34,228 nucleotides of DNA. Origin: Flavobacteriales bacterium. GTDB taxonomy: Bacteria; Bacteroidota; Bacteroidia; Flavobacteriales_F; PHOS-HE28. This document shows, one piece after another, positions 7,652 through 16,516 of the stretch; the first letter of the stretch is position 1, and the number at the start of each line of letters is the position of its first letter. The DNA lies in contig JAEUSW010000146.1 of NCBI GenBank assembly GCA_016788285.1, forward strand, positions 1-34,228, given 5' to 3'. A program made the translations under genes and the position numbers. Below the pieces are notes generated by a model, which saw nothing but the letters and a program-made list of their open reading frames with translations, made no database searches and was not told where the DNA came from.

Positions 7652-9985
7652 ATGTCCTTCCTCCGGCCTTTCGTGGCCCTGCTCGTTCTCTTGTTCGGCG
7701 TCCAGCTCCGTGCCCAGGAGCGGTGCTTGCTGGTCTTGTCCGGCTCCGTGGTGGATGACCACGATGGGGCTCCGTTGGGTTTCGCCCGCGTGCAGGTCGT
7801 GGGCGCTTCACAGGGGGTGGTGGCCGATGCGGAAGGACGGTTCAGGTTGGACGGGCTCTGTGCAGGTCCATTGGAACTGCGCATTGAGCATCTGGGCTGT
7901 CAGCCAGTGCAACGCAAAGTGGACCTGATGACCGATCGCACCATCACGGTGCGACTGGAGCACCATGCCGAGGAGCTGAAACAGGCCGAGGTCGTGCGCG
8001 AGCGGCCCGACGAGAATGTGGGCATGTCCCGAGCCGCGGTGGACAGGGCCGCCATGGAACGGTCCATGGGCCGCTCCCTCGCCGAGATGGTGGCCGGCGT
8101 TCCGGGGGTCACCGTCCTGCGTTCCGGCCCGGTCATCGCCAAACCGGTCGTGCAAGGCCTTTCCGGCAACCGTGTGCTCACGCTCAACCAAGGGGTGCGG
8201 CAGGAGGATCAGCAGTGGGGCGGTGAGCACGCACCGGACCTTGATCCGTTCAGCACCGACCGCATCGAGCTGGTGAAGGGTGCCGCCTCGGTGCAGTATG
8301 GAAGCGATGCGCTCGGCGGGGTCGTCATCACGTCGCCGGTGGAGCTGCCGCGTGAGGGTGGCGTGGGCGGCGCCGTCGGGGTGGTGGGCACCAGCAACGG
8401 CCTCGGGGGGACCGCACAGGCCGTCCTCGAAGGCGGCATCGGCCATCTGCGGGGGCCGGGGTGGAGGATCCAGGGGTCCGGCCGCCTGCTGGGCGACGGC
8501 CAGGCGCCGGGGTACGTGCTCAGCAACACGGGCCTGCGCGAAGGTGCAGGCTCGATCGCCGTGGGGTACCACCGTCCGCGTTCGGGGGCGGAGCTCTACT
8601 ACAGCTACCTGGCCCGGGAGGTCGGCATCCTGCGTGCGGCGCACGTCGGCAACCTCACCGACCTGGAGAACGCCATCGCCCGGGATGAACCGTGGTACCA
8701 AGCACCGTTCACCCATGCCATCGACGCACCACGGCAAATGGTGCGGCACCACCTGCTCAAGGCGCATGGCGAGCTTCGTGTGGCGCGGCGCGGGCAATTG
8801 GAGGTCACCTACGCGTATCAGGCGAACGACCGCCAGGAGTTTGACATCCGGCGCGGCGGCCGCAGTGCGCGTCCTGCGCTCGACCTCTTTCTGGCCACGC
8901 ACTCGGCCGACCTCGTGCTGAAGCACCACGTGGGCGCACGGCTTCACGGGAAGGTCGGGGCCAATGGCGTGCTGCAGACCAACGTGAACATCCCGGGCAC
9001 CGGTGTCAGCCCGCTGATACCGGACTTTCGGCGGAACCTGCTGGGCGTATTCGTCCTGGAGCACCTGCCGCTCGGCGACCGGGTGGAACTGGAGGCCGGG
9101 GCGCGGATGGAGGGCGCAGGCCTTACCGTGTACACGTATGACGCGGACGACCGGCCGGTCACGGACGATCTCCGCTTCCTGAACGGGGCAGGGAGCCTGG
9201 GGGCCAACTGGGGCGTTTCGGACAGCCTGCGGCTCCGGTTCAACCTCAGCTCGGCGTTCCGGCCGCCCCACGTGAGCGAGCTGTACAGCGCGGGTCTGCA
9301 CCACGGCGCAGCGGCCATCGAGGAAGGGGATGCGAGCTTGGGCAGTGAACGCATGATCAAGGGCACGATCGATCTGGAAGGCAGTGCTTGGCGCGGCAGG
9401 CTCACCGGGATCGTCTCACTCCACGCCGGCCGCGCCGATGGGTTCATCCAACTGCGCCCGGACGGCGTTGAGCTCACGATCCGCGGTGCGTTCCCCGTGT
9501 TCCGCTACACCGCCACCGATGCGTTCATCTGGGGTGTCGACGGGCGTGCCCGCCTGCGGCTCTCGCGCAGCTGGAGCACCACCCTCGAATGGAGCATCGT
9601 ACGGGGTCGGGACCTCGTGCGCGATGAGTGGCTCTACCTCATGCCTTCCGACCGTGGCGGGCTGCTGCTGGCCTGGCAAGGCGGAGACCAGGGGAGCCGC
9701 ATGCGCCCTGAAGTGGCCGTTCGCTCGTCCCTGGTGCTGCGTCAGACCCGTTATCCCGTGGACCTCGACCTGGCCGATCCCCCGCCCACCTACCACCTGC
9801 TGGGGCTCAGCGCGGCGATCGAGCGCCGGATGGGAAGCGGCATCCTCCGTGTCGGCATCGAGGGGAACAACCTGCTCAACACCCGTTACCGGGACCTGAT
9901 GGACCGCTTCAGGTACTACGCCGATGCGCGGGGTGTGGAAGTGCTGCTGCGGCTGGGCTACACGTTCGGCAGGCGCGCCGGCTGA
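7652..9985 (+). CDS. TonB-dependent outer-membrane receptor
   Basis: 777 residues from the ATG at 7652, which directly precedes the signal peptide MSFLRPFVALLVLLFGVQLRAQ. Residues ~28-105 are a carboxypeptidase-regulatory-like (CarbopepD_reg_2) domain (SGSVVDDHDGAPLGFARVQV). Residues ~120-240 are the plug, with MVAGVPGVTVLRSG, a GNRVLTLNQGVRQE stretch and IELVKGAASVQYGSDALGGVV. The rest is a beta-barrel ending in an aromatic-containing strand (LRLGYTFGRRAG). It would import a ligand across the outer membrane using TonB/ExbBD energy. The plug motif QQWGGEHAPDLDPFS is reminiscent of metal receptors of the ZnuD kind; with the His/Cys protein upstream, a metal or metallophore is a reasonable but unproven substrate. 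No SusD partner is present, which argues against a polysaccharide role. Confidence 0.9.
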   Translation: MSFLRPFVALLVLLFGVQLRAQERCLLVLSGSVVDDHDGAPLGFARVQVVGASQGVVADAEGRFRLDGLCAGPLELRIEHLGCQPVQRKVDLMTDRTITVRLEHHAEELKQAEVVRERPDENVGMSRAAVDRAAMERSMGRSLAEMVAGVPGVTVLRSGPVIAKPVVQGLSGNRVLTLNQGVRQEDQQWGGEHAPDLDPFSTDRIELVKGAASVQYGSDALGGVVITSPVELPREGGVGGAVGVVGTSNGLGGTAQAVLEGGIGHLRGPGWRIQGSGRLLGDGQAPGYVLSNTGLREGAGSIAVGYHRPRSGAELYYSYLAREVGILRAAHVGNLTDLENAIARDEPWYQAPFTHAIDAPRQMVRHHLLKAHGELRVARRGQLEVTYAYQANDRQEFDIRRGGRSARPALDLFLATHSADLVLKHHVGARLHGKVGANGVLQTNVNIPGTGVSPLIPDFRRNLLGVFVLEHLPLGDRVELEAGARMEGAGLTVYTYDADDRPVTDDLRFLNGAGSLGANWGVSDSLRLRFNLSSAFRPPHVSELYSAGLHHGAAAIEEGDASLGSERMIKGTIDLEGSAWRGRLTGIVSLHAGRADGFIQLRPDGVELTIRGAFPVFRYTATDAFIWGVDGRARLRLSRSWSTTLEWSIVRGRDLVRDEWLYLMPSDRGGLLLAWQGGDQGSRMRPEVAVRSSLVLRQTRYPVDLDLADPPPTYHLLGLSAAIERRMGSGILRVGIEGNNLLNTRYRDLMDRFRYYADARGVEVLLRLGYTFGRRAG

Positions 9986-10012
9986 GGTGGAGCATACGGG
10001 CAGGGGGGGCGA

Positions 10013-10621
10013 GTGCGTTCCTGTTCCGTGCGTGGTCGCTTTCTCCTGCTTCGCTCCCTGGGCCTTGGCCTGGTCGCGTCATGCACCACCGCGTCCGCGC
10101 CGCGCGGCACCGCCGTGGACCGGGCCGTCGATCCGGTGCCATTGAGCGTGCTCCTGGACAGCCTCGGTCCGGGCTTGGACGCACTGGAGCTGCACGTGGA
10201 CAAGAGCGACCGACGGCTGTGCGTGATGCGCGGCACCGAGGCCCTGCGCTGCTATGCCGTGGTGCTGGGTGGAGCGCCCGAAGGGGACAAGCGCATGCAG
10301 GGCGATCGGCGTACGCCCGAGGGGCGCTTCACCTTCCGCGACAAATACCCGCATCGGGAGTGGCATCGGTTCGCGTGGATCGACTACCCCAACGCCGAAA
10401 GCCGCGCGCGGTTCGAGAGGCGGCGTGCTTCCGGAGAGATCCCGGCCGATGCGGACATCGGCGGCGAGATCGGCATCCACGGCGTTCCGGAGGGCATGGA
10501 CGTCCTCATCACCACGGGTGTCGATTGGACCCTGGGCTGCATCGCCATGCGCAATGCCGACCTCGACGAGGTGTACGCCGTGATCGTACCGGGTCGCACG
10601 ATCGTGCAGATCGGACCGTGA
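10013..10621 (+). CDS. L,D-transpeptidase (YkuD) family lipoprotein
   Basis: 202 residues from the GTG at 10013; a second GTG at 10028 is also possible. The G-rich run at 10002-10008 could serve as a ribosome site. The N-terminus has a hydrophobic stretch ending in a lipobox-like LVASC (Cys24), so it is probably a lipoprotein. Residues ~58-201 form the YkuD domain: the conserved His lies in GIHGVP (H156) and the catalytic Cys in TLGCIAMRN (C176), with the usual S/TxGC(I/V)xM spacing. These enzymes form 3-3 peptidoglycan cross-links or attach proteins to peptidoglycan using an active-site thioester. It starts 27 nt after the TonB receptor stop and may be co-transcribed. It is tail-to-tail with the PPC-domain gene, with 2 nt between stops. 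Confidence 0.85.
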   Translation: MRSCSVRGRFLLLRSLGLGLVASCTTASAPRGTAVDRAVDPVPLSVLLDSLGPGLDALELHVDKSDRRLCVMRGTEALRCYAVVLGGAPEGDKRMQGDRRTPEGRFTFRDKYPHREWHRFAWIDYPNAESRARFERRRASGEIPADADIGGEIGIHGVPEGMDVLITTGVDWTLGCIAMRNADLDEVYAVIVPGRTIVQIGP

Positions 10622-10623
10622 GC

Positions 10624-11043
10624 CTAGTGCTGGGCGGGTACGAGCTCGCTGGAGCCGGTCCCCGGGTCGGGACGCCGATGGAGGACCACGCCTTCGAGCT
10701 CGAGGATGACGAGCTCCATCGTGGTACGCACCCGGCAGCCCGCCAGCACATGGCCTCCAAGCACGGCACCGTCCGGGCCGGACACCGTGGCATGAAGATG
10801 CGCGCCGTCCGGACCGATGGTCCCGCTGAGGGTGAGCAGCTCCAGGTCCTGCTCCAGGATGGTGGCCTCCGTGCGACCGGCGAGGCGAAGCGAGCAAGGG
10901 CCGAGGCTGCCCACGGCCGAGATCACCGCGCCGGCCCTGACCCCGCTGCGCACGGCCCAGTCCTGCAGGCCCAGGCGCACGTCCTCTCCGGGTCCCATGC
11001 GCAGGGCGTGCACCTTGCCGCACAGGCCCCGGGCCTGGATCAT
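10624..11043 (-). CDS. PPC/DUF296-domain protein, translationally coupled to purE
   Basis: 139 residues. The sequence fits the single-domain bacterial PPC (DUF296) family: an alpha/beta fold with [16 protein letters not shown], an [19 protein letters not shown] core whose histidines (HLH and GGH) match the family's putative metal site, and VRTTMELVI. Eukaryotic relatives are fused to AT-hooks and bind DNA; bacterial single-domain members have no settled function. Its ATG overlaps the purE stop as ATGA, so it is the last cistron of purK-purE-PPC. That position suggests a link to purine synthesis or one-carbon/CO2 handling, but this is only inference. Confidence 0.8.
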   Translation of the reverse strand: MIQARGLCGKVHALRMGPGEDVRLGLQDWAVRSGVRAGAVISAVGSLGPCSLRLAGRTEATILEQDLELLTLSGTIGPDGAHLHATVSGPDGAVLGGHVLAGCRVRTTMELVILELEGVVLHRRPDPGTGSSELVPAQH

Positions 11044-11543
11044 CGGTCGAAACGGTTCGGGAACTGCTGGCGCAGCACGCCGATCCCATCGTGGATCTTG
11101 GCCTGTTGCTCGTGCTTGAACCGCTCCAAGGCATCGGCGATCGAGGGATCATGGGCGCCCAGGAGCTGCACGGCCAGGAGCCCGGCGTTGCGCGCCCCGT
11201 TGATGGCCACCGTGGCCACGGGAACCCCGGCCGGCATCTGCACGATGCTCAGGAGGCTGTCCCATCCGTCGATGCTGTTGCGGCTTCGGATGGGCACGCC
11301 GATCACCGGCAGCGTGGTGAGGCTGGCCACCATGCCGGGCAGATGGGCGGCGCCACCGGCGCCTGCGATGATGGCCTTCAGCCCGCGGGCGCGTGCCGTG
11401 CGGGCATAGTCGAACATGCGCTCCGGCGTGCGGTGCGCGCTCACCACCGTGAGCTCATGCTCCACCTGGAACTCCTTGAGGGTGTCGGCCGCCTCGCGCA
11501 TCACTTCCAGGTCGCTGCGGCTGCCCATGATGATCCCGATCAT
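11040..11543 (-). CDS. purE: N5-carboxyaminoimidazole ribonucleotide mutase
   Basis: 167 residues, the usual length for a class I PurE. The start is [11 protein letters not shown], with the conserved SxSD loop that binds the nucleotide phosphate. SAHRTPERM carries the catalytic His, and [15 protein letters not shown] and [33 protein letters not shown] are typical PurE segments. It converts N5-CAIR to CAIR in de novo purine synthesis, in the cytoplasm. The start overlaps the purK stop (ATGA), and its own stop overlaps the next start, so all three genes should be translationally coupled. Confidence 0.95.
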   Translation of the reverse strand: MIGIIMGSRSDLEVMREAADTLKEFQVEHELTVVSAHRTPERMFDYARTARARGLKAIIAGAGGAAHLPGMVASLTTLPVIGVPIRSRNSIDGWDSLLSIVQMPAGVPVATVAINGARNAGLLAVQLLGAHDPSIADALERFKHEQQAKIHDGIGVLRQQFPNRFDR

Positions 11544-12703
11544 GTCCGTGTGGGTGTTGTGGTCGCTTGCGGCGTGGCCGGCACCACGCGCCCATGCAGG
11601 CGGGTGACGGCGATGCCTTGGTCCAGTGCGCCGTGGTCCTCGGCCAGCAGGGTCACATGGCCCATCTTCCGACCGTCGCGCGTTTCACGCTTGCCGTACA
11701 GATGCACAAAGGAGCCCGGCACGTGCACGATGTCGGAGAGCCCGTTCAGCACCGGTTCACCACGACCGCCTTCACCCACCAGGTTCACCATGGCCGCATG
11801 GGCCCGCAGCCGGGCGTCACCGATGGGCAGGTCGAGGTAGAGCCGGAGCAGCTGGTCGAACTGGCTGCTCGCGCAGGCTTCGATCGTGTGGTGGCCTGAA
11901 TTGTGCGCGCGAGGTGCGGTCTCGTTCACGAGCAGGGCGCCGTCCGTGGTGAGGAACAGCTCGACGGCATAAAGCCCCGGAGCGTTGAAGGCCTCCGCCA
12001 CCCGAACGGCAAGCTGCCGCGCGTGCTCCAGGGTCGCGGCCTCCGAACGGGCCGGTGCACGAAGATGGTCCACCAGGTTGTAGCGCGGGTCGAACACCAT
12101 CTCCACAGGGTCGTACGACAGGGTGTTGCCCTTCGCATCGCGCACCACCAGGACCGCAAGCTCGAGCGCCACGGACACCTGCTCCTCCACGACGGCCGGT
12201 GCTTCGAAGGCGCGCGCGAGGTCCTCCGGTCCACGCAGCGCCATCACCCCCTTACCATCATAGCCACCAGTGCGCGCCTTCAGGAAGGCGGGAAAGGGGG
12301 GCGGTGCGGCGAGCAGTGCGGCACGCCCGTCCACCAGCCGGAACGGCGCGGTGGGGATGCCGTGGTCCTGATAGAACAGCTTCTGTGCACCCTTGTCCTG
12401 GATGGTGCGCAGCACCGACGGATCGGGGATCACGCGCTTGCCCATGGCGCGAGCAGCGTCCAAGGCGGACACGCTCACATGCTCGATCTCGATGCCCACC
12501 ACATCGGCGTCCTGCACGAAACGCAGCACCGTGTCGTGATCGGCGAAGGAGCCCTGCACGAAATGCTCGGCGATGCCGGCGCACGGGCACTGTGGATCGG
12601 GGTCGAGCACATGCACCCGCGCGTCGTACCGCAGGGCGTTCTCGATGAACATCCGGCCGAGCTGGCCGCCGCCCAGCAACGCGATGATCGGCCGTTGGCG
12701 CAC
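11540..12703 (-). CDS. purK: N5-carboxyaminoimidazole ribonucleotide synthase
   Basis: 387 residues from the GTG at 12703, which places the [16 protein letters not shown] dinucleotide-like motif at the correct distance from the N-terminus. An ATP-grasp domain follows ([65 protein letters not shown]). It makes N5-CAIR from AIR, bicarbonate and ATP and hands it to PurE, encoded by the overlapping next gene. A TATCTTTG -7 element ends only 4 nt before the GTG, so the transcript is probably leaderless or nearly so. First gene of the purK-purE-PPC operon. Confidence 0.95.
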   Translation of the reverse strand: MRQRPIIALLGGGQLGRMFIENALRYDARVHVLDPDPQCPCAGIAEHFVQGSFADHDTVLRFVQDADVVGIEIEHVSVSALDAARAMGKRVIPDPSVLRTIQDKGAQKLFYQDHGIPTAPFRLVDGRAALLAAPPPFPAFLKARTGGYDGKGVMALRGPEDLARAFEAPAVVEEQVSVALELAVLVVRDAKGNTLSYDPVEMVFDPRYNLVDHLRAPARSEAATLEHARQLAVRVAEAFNAPGLYAVELFLTTDGALLVNETAPRAHNSGHHTIEACASSQFDQLLRLYLDLPIGDARLRAHAAMVNLVGEGGRGEPVLNGLSDIVHVPGSFVHLYGKRETRDGRKMGHVTLLAEDHGALDQGIAVTRLHGRVVPATPQATTTPTRT

Positions 12704-12707
12704 GGGC

Positions 12708-12715
12708 CAAAGATA
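12708..12715 (-). promoter_or_regulatory. -7 promoter element of the purK operon
   Basis: The minus strand reads TATCTTTG followed by GCCC and then the GTG start of purK. It is an exact match to TAnnTTTG. It fits in the 21-nt gap after the upstream barrel-protein gene, so purK is likely transcribed independently from it. Confidence 0.55.
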
Positions 12716-12724
12716 GCCGTGGCC

Positions 12725-13333
12725 TCAGCGCCGGCGGGCATGCCGGCGCTTGAACGGCTTGAACCGGTACCCCACGGTGAGCTGAAGCGTGTTGTTGCGC
12801 GGGTAGACGGTGCTGTCCTCGGCCAGCGTCGGGGTCACTCCGCCATAGTAGCGCAGCGTCAGGTCCGTGCCACCGATCAGGTCCAGGCCGAGCCCGGCGA
12901 TGATGCCGGCATCGAGCGGCACGAAACGATCGGTGGTGGTGCGGGCCTCCTCCACGGTCTCGGTGCGCGCAAGCAACAACCAGCCCAGCTGGCCGCCCAT
13001 GTGGAGGTTGAACGTGTTGCTGACGAAGAACTTCACCGATACGGGAAGCTGGGCGTACAGGTGGCGGTCCACCCACCGGGCCTCATCCTCACCCACCAGG
13101 TAGGAGGCGCCTTGCAGGCTCACGAGCAGCTCGGGCTGCACTTCGATCCGGTCGCTCACGCCCAATGCCGCGTAGGGCCCCAGCGTGGCTCCGGGGACCG
13201 GACCGTACCGCACCAGTTCGGACCGGGCGGTGCTCAGCACCACGCCACCCTTGATCCCGAGGGCCGATCGCTGGGCCCGGGTCCCCGCAGCGGTCAGCAT
13301 CAGGGCGAGCGTGGCGGCCTTCCGGAAGCTCAT
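12725..13333 (-). CDS. Outer-membrane beta-barrel protein (PorT/OMP_b-brl_2-like)
   Basis: 202 residues with a signal peptide (MSFRKAATLALMLTAAGTRAQ). The mature part has alternating amphipathic strands with glycine turns (SALGIKGGVVLSTARSELV, GPYAALGVSDRIEVQPELLVS, FNLHMGGQLGWLLLA, DLTLRYYGGVTPTL) and ends in a final strand NTLQLTVGYRFKPF, the usual layout of the 8-stranded OMP_b-brl family. The extreme C-terminus is Arg-rich (KRRHARRR), which is unusual after a terminal strand. Specific function unknown. It is distinct from the clear PorT encoded at 27872-28606. Confidence 0.75.
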   Translation of the reverse strand: MSFRKAATLALMLTAAGTRAQRSALGIKGGVVLSTARSELVRYGPVPGATLGPYAALGVSDRIEVQPELLVSLQGASYLVGEDEARWVDRHLYAQLPVSVKFFVSNTFNLHMGGQLGWLLLARTETVEEARTTTDRFVPLDAGIIAGLGLDLIGGTDLTLRYYGGVTPTLAEDSTVYPRNNTLQLTVGYRFKPFKRRHARRR

Positions 13334-13415
13334 GGGACAGGGGTGTGCTGACGCGTACGGGCGCCGTTCCCCGAGGTTTCGGACGACGAACGGGGATCCG
13401 CCGGACGGCAGGCGC

Positions 13416-13446
13416 CGGTCGACGAGCGAAGGTGAGCGGTCGACCG
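13416..13446 (-). terminator. Hairpin just after the M43 protease gene
   Basis: Perfect 8-bp arms (CGGTCGAC at 13416-13423 and GTCGACCG at 13439-13446) separated by 15 nt, starting 4 nt beyond the stop codon at 13451. There is no T tract on either side, so it may be a 3'-end stabilising hairpin or a weak terminator rather than a classical one. Confidence 0.35.
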
Positions 13447-13450
13447 CGGC

Positions 13451-15556
13451 CTACTCGCCGGTGAGGATGAAACGAAGGACGATGGGGTCCCGACCGGCTG
13501 CCGTCACGAGCACCTGGTACGCGCCCGGCGCAGCGCCACTGGCCAGAACGGTCGTGCGATCCGCCCGGATGCGGCCCTCGGCCACCACGCGGCCGACACC
13601 GTCCACCACCCGGTAGGGCTGTCCGAGCGCCCCTTCACCCAGCAGTTCGGCCCGGCCTTCCCGGACAAGGACCTGCATTCCGCTGGTGGCGCTCGCGACA
13701 AGGCCGGTGGAGGTCGTGATGTCCACGGTGTAGTCCTCCGTTTCGCCCCAGGCGTAGTTGAAGCAGGGGTCCACCGGATCGGGCTCACCGGTGTTGGTGT
13801 ACACACTGCGCACGCGCATCACGGTGCCACCGAGGGAGGCGCTCAAGGGCACGGTGAAGGGGAGGGACAGCACCTGGAGCGGGGCGCTGTTGGTCACCTC
13901 GCCGAGCTTCTCACCCGCCTCGAACTGACCGTCCTGGTCCATGTCGATCCAGGCTGCGACCTGATCCGGTACATAGGTGCCTCCCGTGACCTGCAGGGTG
14001 TAGCTGTCGCCCCGCACCAGGTCGGTGCTCAAGGCCGTGTAGTCGCTGTAGGTGGGCATGCTCGGTCCGCCCGTGCCGATGTTCTGGATGGCGCCCAACT
14101 GCACGCTCTGGATGAAATCGCCATCGGCGGTGCCGTTCGCCGAGGTGGGGATGCACGGACCTCCCGGGGTGGTGATGACCACGGTGTAGTCCTCCGTCTG
14201 GCCCCAATTGTAATCGAAGCAGGGGTCCGCAGGGTCGGGCTCCCCCGTGTTGAGGTACACGCCCCGCACCCGCAGGCGGGCCTGGCCCAGGGCCGCGCTC
14301 ACCGGCACGGTGAAGGGGATGGACAGGACCTGACCGGCCGAGGTGTTCGACACTTCCCCCAGCTTCTCGCCCGCCTCGAACAGGTCGTCCTGGTCGTAAT
14401 CGATCCAGGCGGCGAACGCATCGCCCACGTACGTGCCGGCGGTGACCTGCAGGACTTGAGCGGACCCCCGCGTCAGGGTGGTGCTTTGGCCGGTGTAGTC
14501 CACATAGCCGGGGCCTCCGGTGCCACCCGTGCCGGTGTTGTTGATGGAGCCGATCTGCACCCCGTCGATGTAGTCACCGTCCGCGGGGCCTTGCCCGCTC
14601 GTCGGGATGCAGGGGCCGGAGGGCACCGTGCCGCAGGCAAGGCTGTTCAGCAGCGAAGCGCGAGCACCGTTCAGCACGCCCTGCATCGAGGCGGCCTGCT
14701 GGTCGGTGAACATCACACTGCAGGAGGCGTAGTCCATGAAGTTCTCGTACTGGGTGAGGACCCCGCACTTCATCAGGTTGGTGTTGCTGCAGCTGAAGGT
14801 GGGGCTGTTGGTGAGCGGGGTGTCGGAGAAGCCGTCCGAGTCGGTGCAGTTGCCGTTGTCGAAGGGATGCAGCAGGCCGAAGTAGTGTCCGATCTCGTGG
14901 GTGGCCGTGCGCTCCCCGGCGCCCAATCCGTAGTCATAGTCGATCACGAGCCCATCGATGCCCGACCCCACCACACCGCCCACCGGCAGGTACGCGTAAC
15001 CGACGGTCACCGTTCCGCCCGTGGCCCCGCTGGTGATGTCGCACACCCAGATGTTCAGGTAGTGGTCGGGGTCCCACGGGCTGATGCCCTTCGGAGGTGA
15101 CTTCATGTCGTCGGTCTCCGTGTCCGGATCGAACCAGGTCTCCGAGGATTGGGTCCGGGTGATGCCCGTGGTCGGGTTGCCGTTCGGGTCCACCGTGGCC
15201 AGGCAGAATTCCATGCCTCCATGGCCGATCACGCCGGTGAAGGCCGGGCGCACCGTGCTCAGGTCGGTGTTCAACTGCTGGTAGTCCTGGTTCATCTGGT
15301 CGATCATCTGCGTGATCGAGGCGTCGGGCACGTTCTCCGCGGCGGTGTTCCACACCACGTGCACCACCACGGGCACGGTCTGCAGGCCGCCGCGAGAACT
15401 GCCGCGAGGCACCTGGCGCAGGGCCGTGGCCAGATCGCCCGACCCTCCGTGGGCGATGAGGTGCCTCCGGGTGATCACTTCGGCCATGCAATGCTCCTGG
15501 GCGGTGGCGGTACCGAGGATCACGGGCAGGGACAGGGTCGTCAGTAGGAGGCGCAT
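13451..15556 (-). CDS. Secreted M43 (pappalysin-like) zinc metalloprotease with two GEVED-like domains and T9SS sorting domain
   Basis: 701 residues with signal peptide MRLLLTTLSLPVILGTATAQ. The catalytic domain spans ~60-310: the zinc motif HEIGHYFGLLH is at 220-230 (His220, Glu221, His224, His230), and the Met-turn is NFMDYASC around Met274. Multiple cysteines (CTDSDGFSDTP, CSNTNLMKCG) fit the pappalysin family. Two tandem ~145-residue copies follow (about 316-462 and 468-612), each starting CIPTS...DGD(Y/F)I and containing AAWID(Y/M)DQD..FEAGEKLGEV and ending W(G)xTEDYTV; these resemble GEVED domains. The last ~85 residues look like a type A sorting domain. It is probably a surface or released protease exported by T9SS. 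Substrate unknown. Confidence 0.9.
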   Translation of the reverse strand: MRLLLTTLSLPVILGTATAQEHCMAEVITRRHLIAHGGSGDLATALRQVPRGSSRGGLQTVPVVVHVVWNTAAENVPDASITQMIDQMNQDYQQLNTDLSTVRPAFTGVIGHGGMEFCLATVDPNGNPTTGITRTQSSETWFDPDTETDDMKSPPKGISPWDPDHYLNIWVCDITSGATGGTVTVGYAYLPVGGVVGSGIDGLVIDYDYGLGAGERTATHEIGHYFGLLHPFDNGNCTDSDGFSDTPLTNSPTFSCSNTNLMKCGVLTQYENFMDYASCSVMFTDQQAASMQGVLNGARASLLNSLACGTVPSGPCIPTSGQGPADGDYIDGVQIGSINNTGTGGTGGPGYVDYTGQSTTLTRGSAQVLQVTAGTYVGDAFAAWIDYDQDDLFEAGEKLGEVSNTSAGQVLSIPFTVPVSAALGQARLRVRGVYLNTGEPDPADPCFDYNWGQTEDYTVVITTPGGPCIPTSANGTADGDFIQSVQLGAIQNIGTGGPSMPTYSDYTALSTDLVRGDSYTLQVTGGTYVPDQVAAWIDMDQDGQFEAGEKLGEVTNSAPLQVLSLPFTVPLSASLGGTVMRVRSVYTNTGEPDPVDPCFNYAWGETEDYTVDITTSTGLVASATSGMQVLVREGRAELLGEGALGQPYRVVDGVGRVVAEGRIRADRTTVLASGAAPGAYQVLVTAAGRDPIVLRFILTGE

Positions 15557-15581
15557 GGGATGGGTGCGTGGCGTGAGGCCG

Positions 15582-15589
15582 CGAAACTA
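15582..15589 (-). promoter_or_regulatory. -7-like element of the M43 protease gene
   Basis: The minus strand reads TAGTTTCG, one mismatch from TAnnTTTG, 25 nt before the ATG at 15556. Confidence 0.4.
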
Positions 15590-15639
15590 GACCTGTCCGG
15601 TCCGAGCGGAGCGGTGGGCCTGTCGAATGTTGCCAACGA

Positions 15640-16434
15640 TCAACGCCGGCGTTCCAGGTCGATCAGGTAGTGGTCGGCATATCGGGCGGTCCAACGCCAT
15701 CCGGCCACCAGCTCATCCAGGCGGGACAAGCGATCGAGCGCCTTGGGCCGATGCCCGTACCGGTGCACCAGGTGCGTGGGGGGGACGAAAAGCCCGACCG
15801 GTCGGATGTTCACGGTCCGGAACCAGGGCGCAGTGAGCCGCTCCACGGTCGCCGGCGCATGGTTCCAGCGCACCACCCCCGTGCCGCTCAAGCCGGCGAG
15901 CTCCGTTCGCTGTTGCCCGCGTTGGAAGGCTTCCCGCCACTGGAACCGCAGGAGGTGATGCAGGGTCTCCCGGATGCATCGGTCGGGCTGGATCACGGCC
16001 ACGAAGCGCCCGCCGGGGCGGATCCGTTCGGCCACGGCATGGATCATGGCCACCAGGTCGTCCTCGTCATACTGGTTCAGGCCGCCCATGTCGGACAGCA
16101 CCAGGTCGAAGAGCATCGGCCACACCTGTCCGTGAAGCCCGGTCCGCGGCAAGAGCTCAAGCAGGATGCGGTCCTCCAGCCCATACTGACGGACGCGCTC
16201 CCGGGCCTGGCGGATCAGCTCGGGGCTCTGGTCGGTGGCGATCACCCGATGGCCCTGTCGGGCCAGGTGCACGGCGTCGGTGGCGTCGCCCGTGTTCAGC
16301 TCCAGCACGTGCATGCCGGGGTTGCGGAGCAGGGCTTCCAGATAGGCCCAGATGGCACGGCGTTGCACCAGCCCGATGCGGTTGTGCACGAACTCCGCGT
16401 CGAACACCGAACGGTCCTGGTGCAGGGGCTCCAT
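15640..16434 (-). CDS. Class I SAM-dependent methyltransferase
   Basis: 264 residues from the ATG at 16434; the reading frame is open further upstream but that extension overlaps rpe and looks non-coding. SAM-binding motif I is MHVLELNTGDATDAVHLA, followed by the acidic residue of motif II in VIATDQSPELI, and FDLVLSDMGGLNQYDEDD in the position of motif IV. The C-terminal half (RPVGLFVPPTHLVHRYGHRPKALDRLSRLDEL) resembles small-molecule methyltransferases of Bacteroidota. The substrate cannot be told from sequence. It follows rpe by 82 nt on the same strand. Confidence 0.75.
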   Translation of the reverse strand: MEPLHQDRSVFDAEFVHNRIGLVQRRAIWAYLEALLRNPGMHVLELNTGDATDAVHLARQGHRVIATDQSPELIRQARERVRQYGLEDRILLELLPRTGLHGQVWPMLFDLVLSDMGGLNQYDEDDLVAMIHAVAERIRPGGRFVAVIQPDRCIRETLHHLLRFQWREAFQRGQQRTELAGLSGTGVVRWNHAPATVERLTAPWFRTVNIRPVGLFVPPTHLVHRYGHRPKALDRLSRLDELVAGWRWTARYADHYLIDLERRR

Positions 16435-16516
16435 CGCGATGGGCAAGGTACGACGGCCACAAGGCCGCGCGCCAGCAGGTGAAGGACGTGGTGCGATGCG
16501 CCGACGCTGCCTCCGG

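Noticed and set aside
16443..16450. TACCTTGC 8 nt before the methyltransferase ATG as a -7 box
   Set aside because: It lacks one T of the TTTG core (two mismatches in register), too weak to list as a promoter.
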